Positions 12,704 through 13,501 of a stretch of DNA of 13,501 bases are shown here, in pieces. The DNA is taken from positions 1-13,501 of the forward strand of contig CAZFAT010000092.1 in NCBI GenBank assembly GCA_964517075.1, given 5' to 3'. The number at the start of each line of letters is the position of its first letter. Within the stretch, counting starts at the first letter, position 1. Under the pieces are notes generated by a model. The model ran no database searches. It was not told where the DNA came from and saw only the letters and a list, made by a program, of their open reading frames with translations. This stretch comes from CAZFAT01 sp964517075 (lineage in GTDB: Bacteria; Acidobacteriota; Vicinamibacteria; Vicinamibacterales; SCN-69-37). Position numbers and translations under genes: made by a program.

Positions 12704-13501
12704 ATGCCGGAAAGTCGCGGTTCCTCGCTCGGCCGCCATCAGGCCGGCCCGATCGGACTGGCCATCGTGAGATTCGGGCCGTTCACGCTCGACCTCGAGG
12801 CCCGGAAGCTCCGGCGCGGCGAGGAGCCGCTCCCTCTCCCCTCTCGCGCGCTCGGTGCGCTCGCCTACCTCATCGAGCACCGGGACAGGCTCGTCGACAG
12901 AGAGGAGATTATCGCCGCGGTCTGGCACGACGTGGCCGTCACCGACGACAGCCTGATTCACGCGGTGTCCGTCATCCGGCGCGCGCTCGGCGACGACCCC
13001 TCGCACGCCTCGTTCATCGAGACCATTCCCCGCCGCGGCTATCGGTTCGTGGGGACGATCGAGTCGGTCGAACCGGCCGATCCCGTGCCCGGGGTTCTGC
13101 CGGACGTCGGTGTGTCACTCTCCCGGCCCAGTGAGCCTCGCCTCGCGTCCTGGCATTGGCGTCCGGCCATTGCTGCCGCGCTGGCCATCATCATCGTCAT
13201 CGCCGCAGCTATCGTCGTTGGCCGGAGTGCGTTGCCGGGCGATCGAAGCCGTGATGCCTCCGCGCGCCTGGAGCAGATGGCTCCACCGGGAACGACCATC
13301 GTCTCGGGCGGCGCAGTCTCGCCAGCCGGCCGGCATCTCGCCTTCGTCGCCCGCGACGAGCGCACGGGCAGGACAGCGCTGTGGATTCGCGCGATCGATG
13401 CCATCGAGGCCCGCATGCTTCCCGACACCGAGGGCGCATCGAATCCGTTCTTTTCACCTGACGGCCAGATGGTCGCCTTCTTCAGGAGCGGCCGACTCGT
13501 T
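12704..13501 (+). CDS. Membrane-bound winged-helix regulator with PD40/TolB-like sensor (CadC-type), 3'-truncated
   Basis: The gene starts at ATG 12704, and 266 codons are visible; the frame is still open at the window end. Residues 22-118 form an OmpR/PhoB-type (Trans_reg_C) DNA-binding domain: VRFGPFTLDLEARKLRRGEE, SRALGALAYLIEHRDRLVDR, DDSLIHAVSVIRRALGDDP and ETIPRRGYRFVG. A Pro-rich linker leads to one transmembrane helix (about 153-173, RPAIAAALAIIIVIAAAIVVG). After it the extracytoplasmic part begins with GGAVSPAGRHLAFVARDER and NPFFSPDGQMVAFF, typical PD40/TolB propeller blades. There is no receiver domain. This is the CadC/ToxR layout, in which an external or envelope signal is passed to a cytoplasmic DNA-binding domain. 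Divergent placement suggests it may control the operon at 7834-12579; that is inference. No strong ribosome-binding site precedes the ATG (GAGGAAAACGCTGAAA). Confidence 0.92.
   Translation, partial: MPESRGSSLGRHQAGPIGLAIVRFGPFTLDLEARKLRRGEEPLPLPSRALGALAYLIEHRDRLVDREEIIAAVWHDVAVTDDSLIHAVSVIRRALGDDPSHASFIETIPRRGYRFVGTIESVEPADPVPGVLPDVGVSLSRPSEPRLASWHWRPAIAAALAIIIVIAAAIVVGRSALPGDRSRDASARLEQMAPPGTTIVSGGAVSPAGRHLAFVARDERTGRTALWIRAIDAIEARMLPDTEGASNPFFSPDGQMVAFFRSGRLV

Noticed and set aside
1..13501. CRISPR array, rRNA genes or large tandem repeats
   Set aside because: No regularly spaced repeat series and no conserved rRNA segments were seen anywhere in the window.

Overview
The window is GC-rich and looks like a chromosomal segment from the Acidobacteriota, probably a Vicinamibacteria-like lineage. 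The lineage is inferred, not proven, from three things: a PadR regulator next to an ADOP-type (acidobacterial duplicated) ABC permease, a winged-helix/transmembrane/PD40 regulator, and several exported proteins of types I associate with that phylum. There is no rRNA gene, no intact tRNA and no CRISPR array.

Layout. (1) 1-1315, plus strand: the 3' part of a multicopper oxidase whose start lies outside the window. (2) 1316-1810: mostly non-coding, with a start-less coiled-coil reading frame and a strong hairpin. (3) 1811-2329, minus strand: a complete Hsp20 small heat-shock protein. (4) 2330-4746, minus strand: a decayed locus. It holds an ADOP ABC-permease pseudogene with several frameshifts and probable internal deletions, a PadR repressor with a lost N-terminus and an in-frame stop, and an integrase-type transposase fragment fused to the broken PadR. 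(5) 4965-5902, plus strand: two small exported proteins of unknown function, probably co-transcribed. (6) 5903-6531: debris with what looks like a tRNA 3'-end/attachment-site remnant, short repeats and a DUF433-type antitoxin fragment. (7) 6532-7251, minus strand: an exported, Tat-type intradiol ring-cleavage dioxygenase homologue. (8) 7252-7833: a gap with a fragment of an ankyrin-repeat protein. (9) 7834-12579, minus strand: a tight four-gene operon of exported proteins. (10) 12704-13501, plus strand: a divergent membrane-bound transcription factor, cut by the window end.

The most interesting unit is (9)+(10). Its first gene encodes an exported protein with a carboxypeptidase-regulatory-like domain, one CxxCH haem site and a propeller-like C-terminal region with an EF-hand/dockerin-like loop. 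The other three genes, linked by a 5-bp gap and two 4-bp ATGA overlaps, encode two related exported proteins of unknown function. Between them lies a metallo-beta-lactamase-fold protein in which all the usual metal ligands appear to be replaced. The divergent regulator may control the operon from the shared 124-bp intergenic region. This would be an envelope haem/propeller module built around a catalytically dead MBL scaffold; its function cannot be read from the sequence.

The centre of the window (about 2.8-7.8 kb) carries many gene fragments and an IS remnant and appears to be a plasticity zone. The long intact frames on both sides argue that the frameshifts are genuine decay rather than general sequencing error, but this cannot be proven here.
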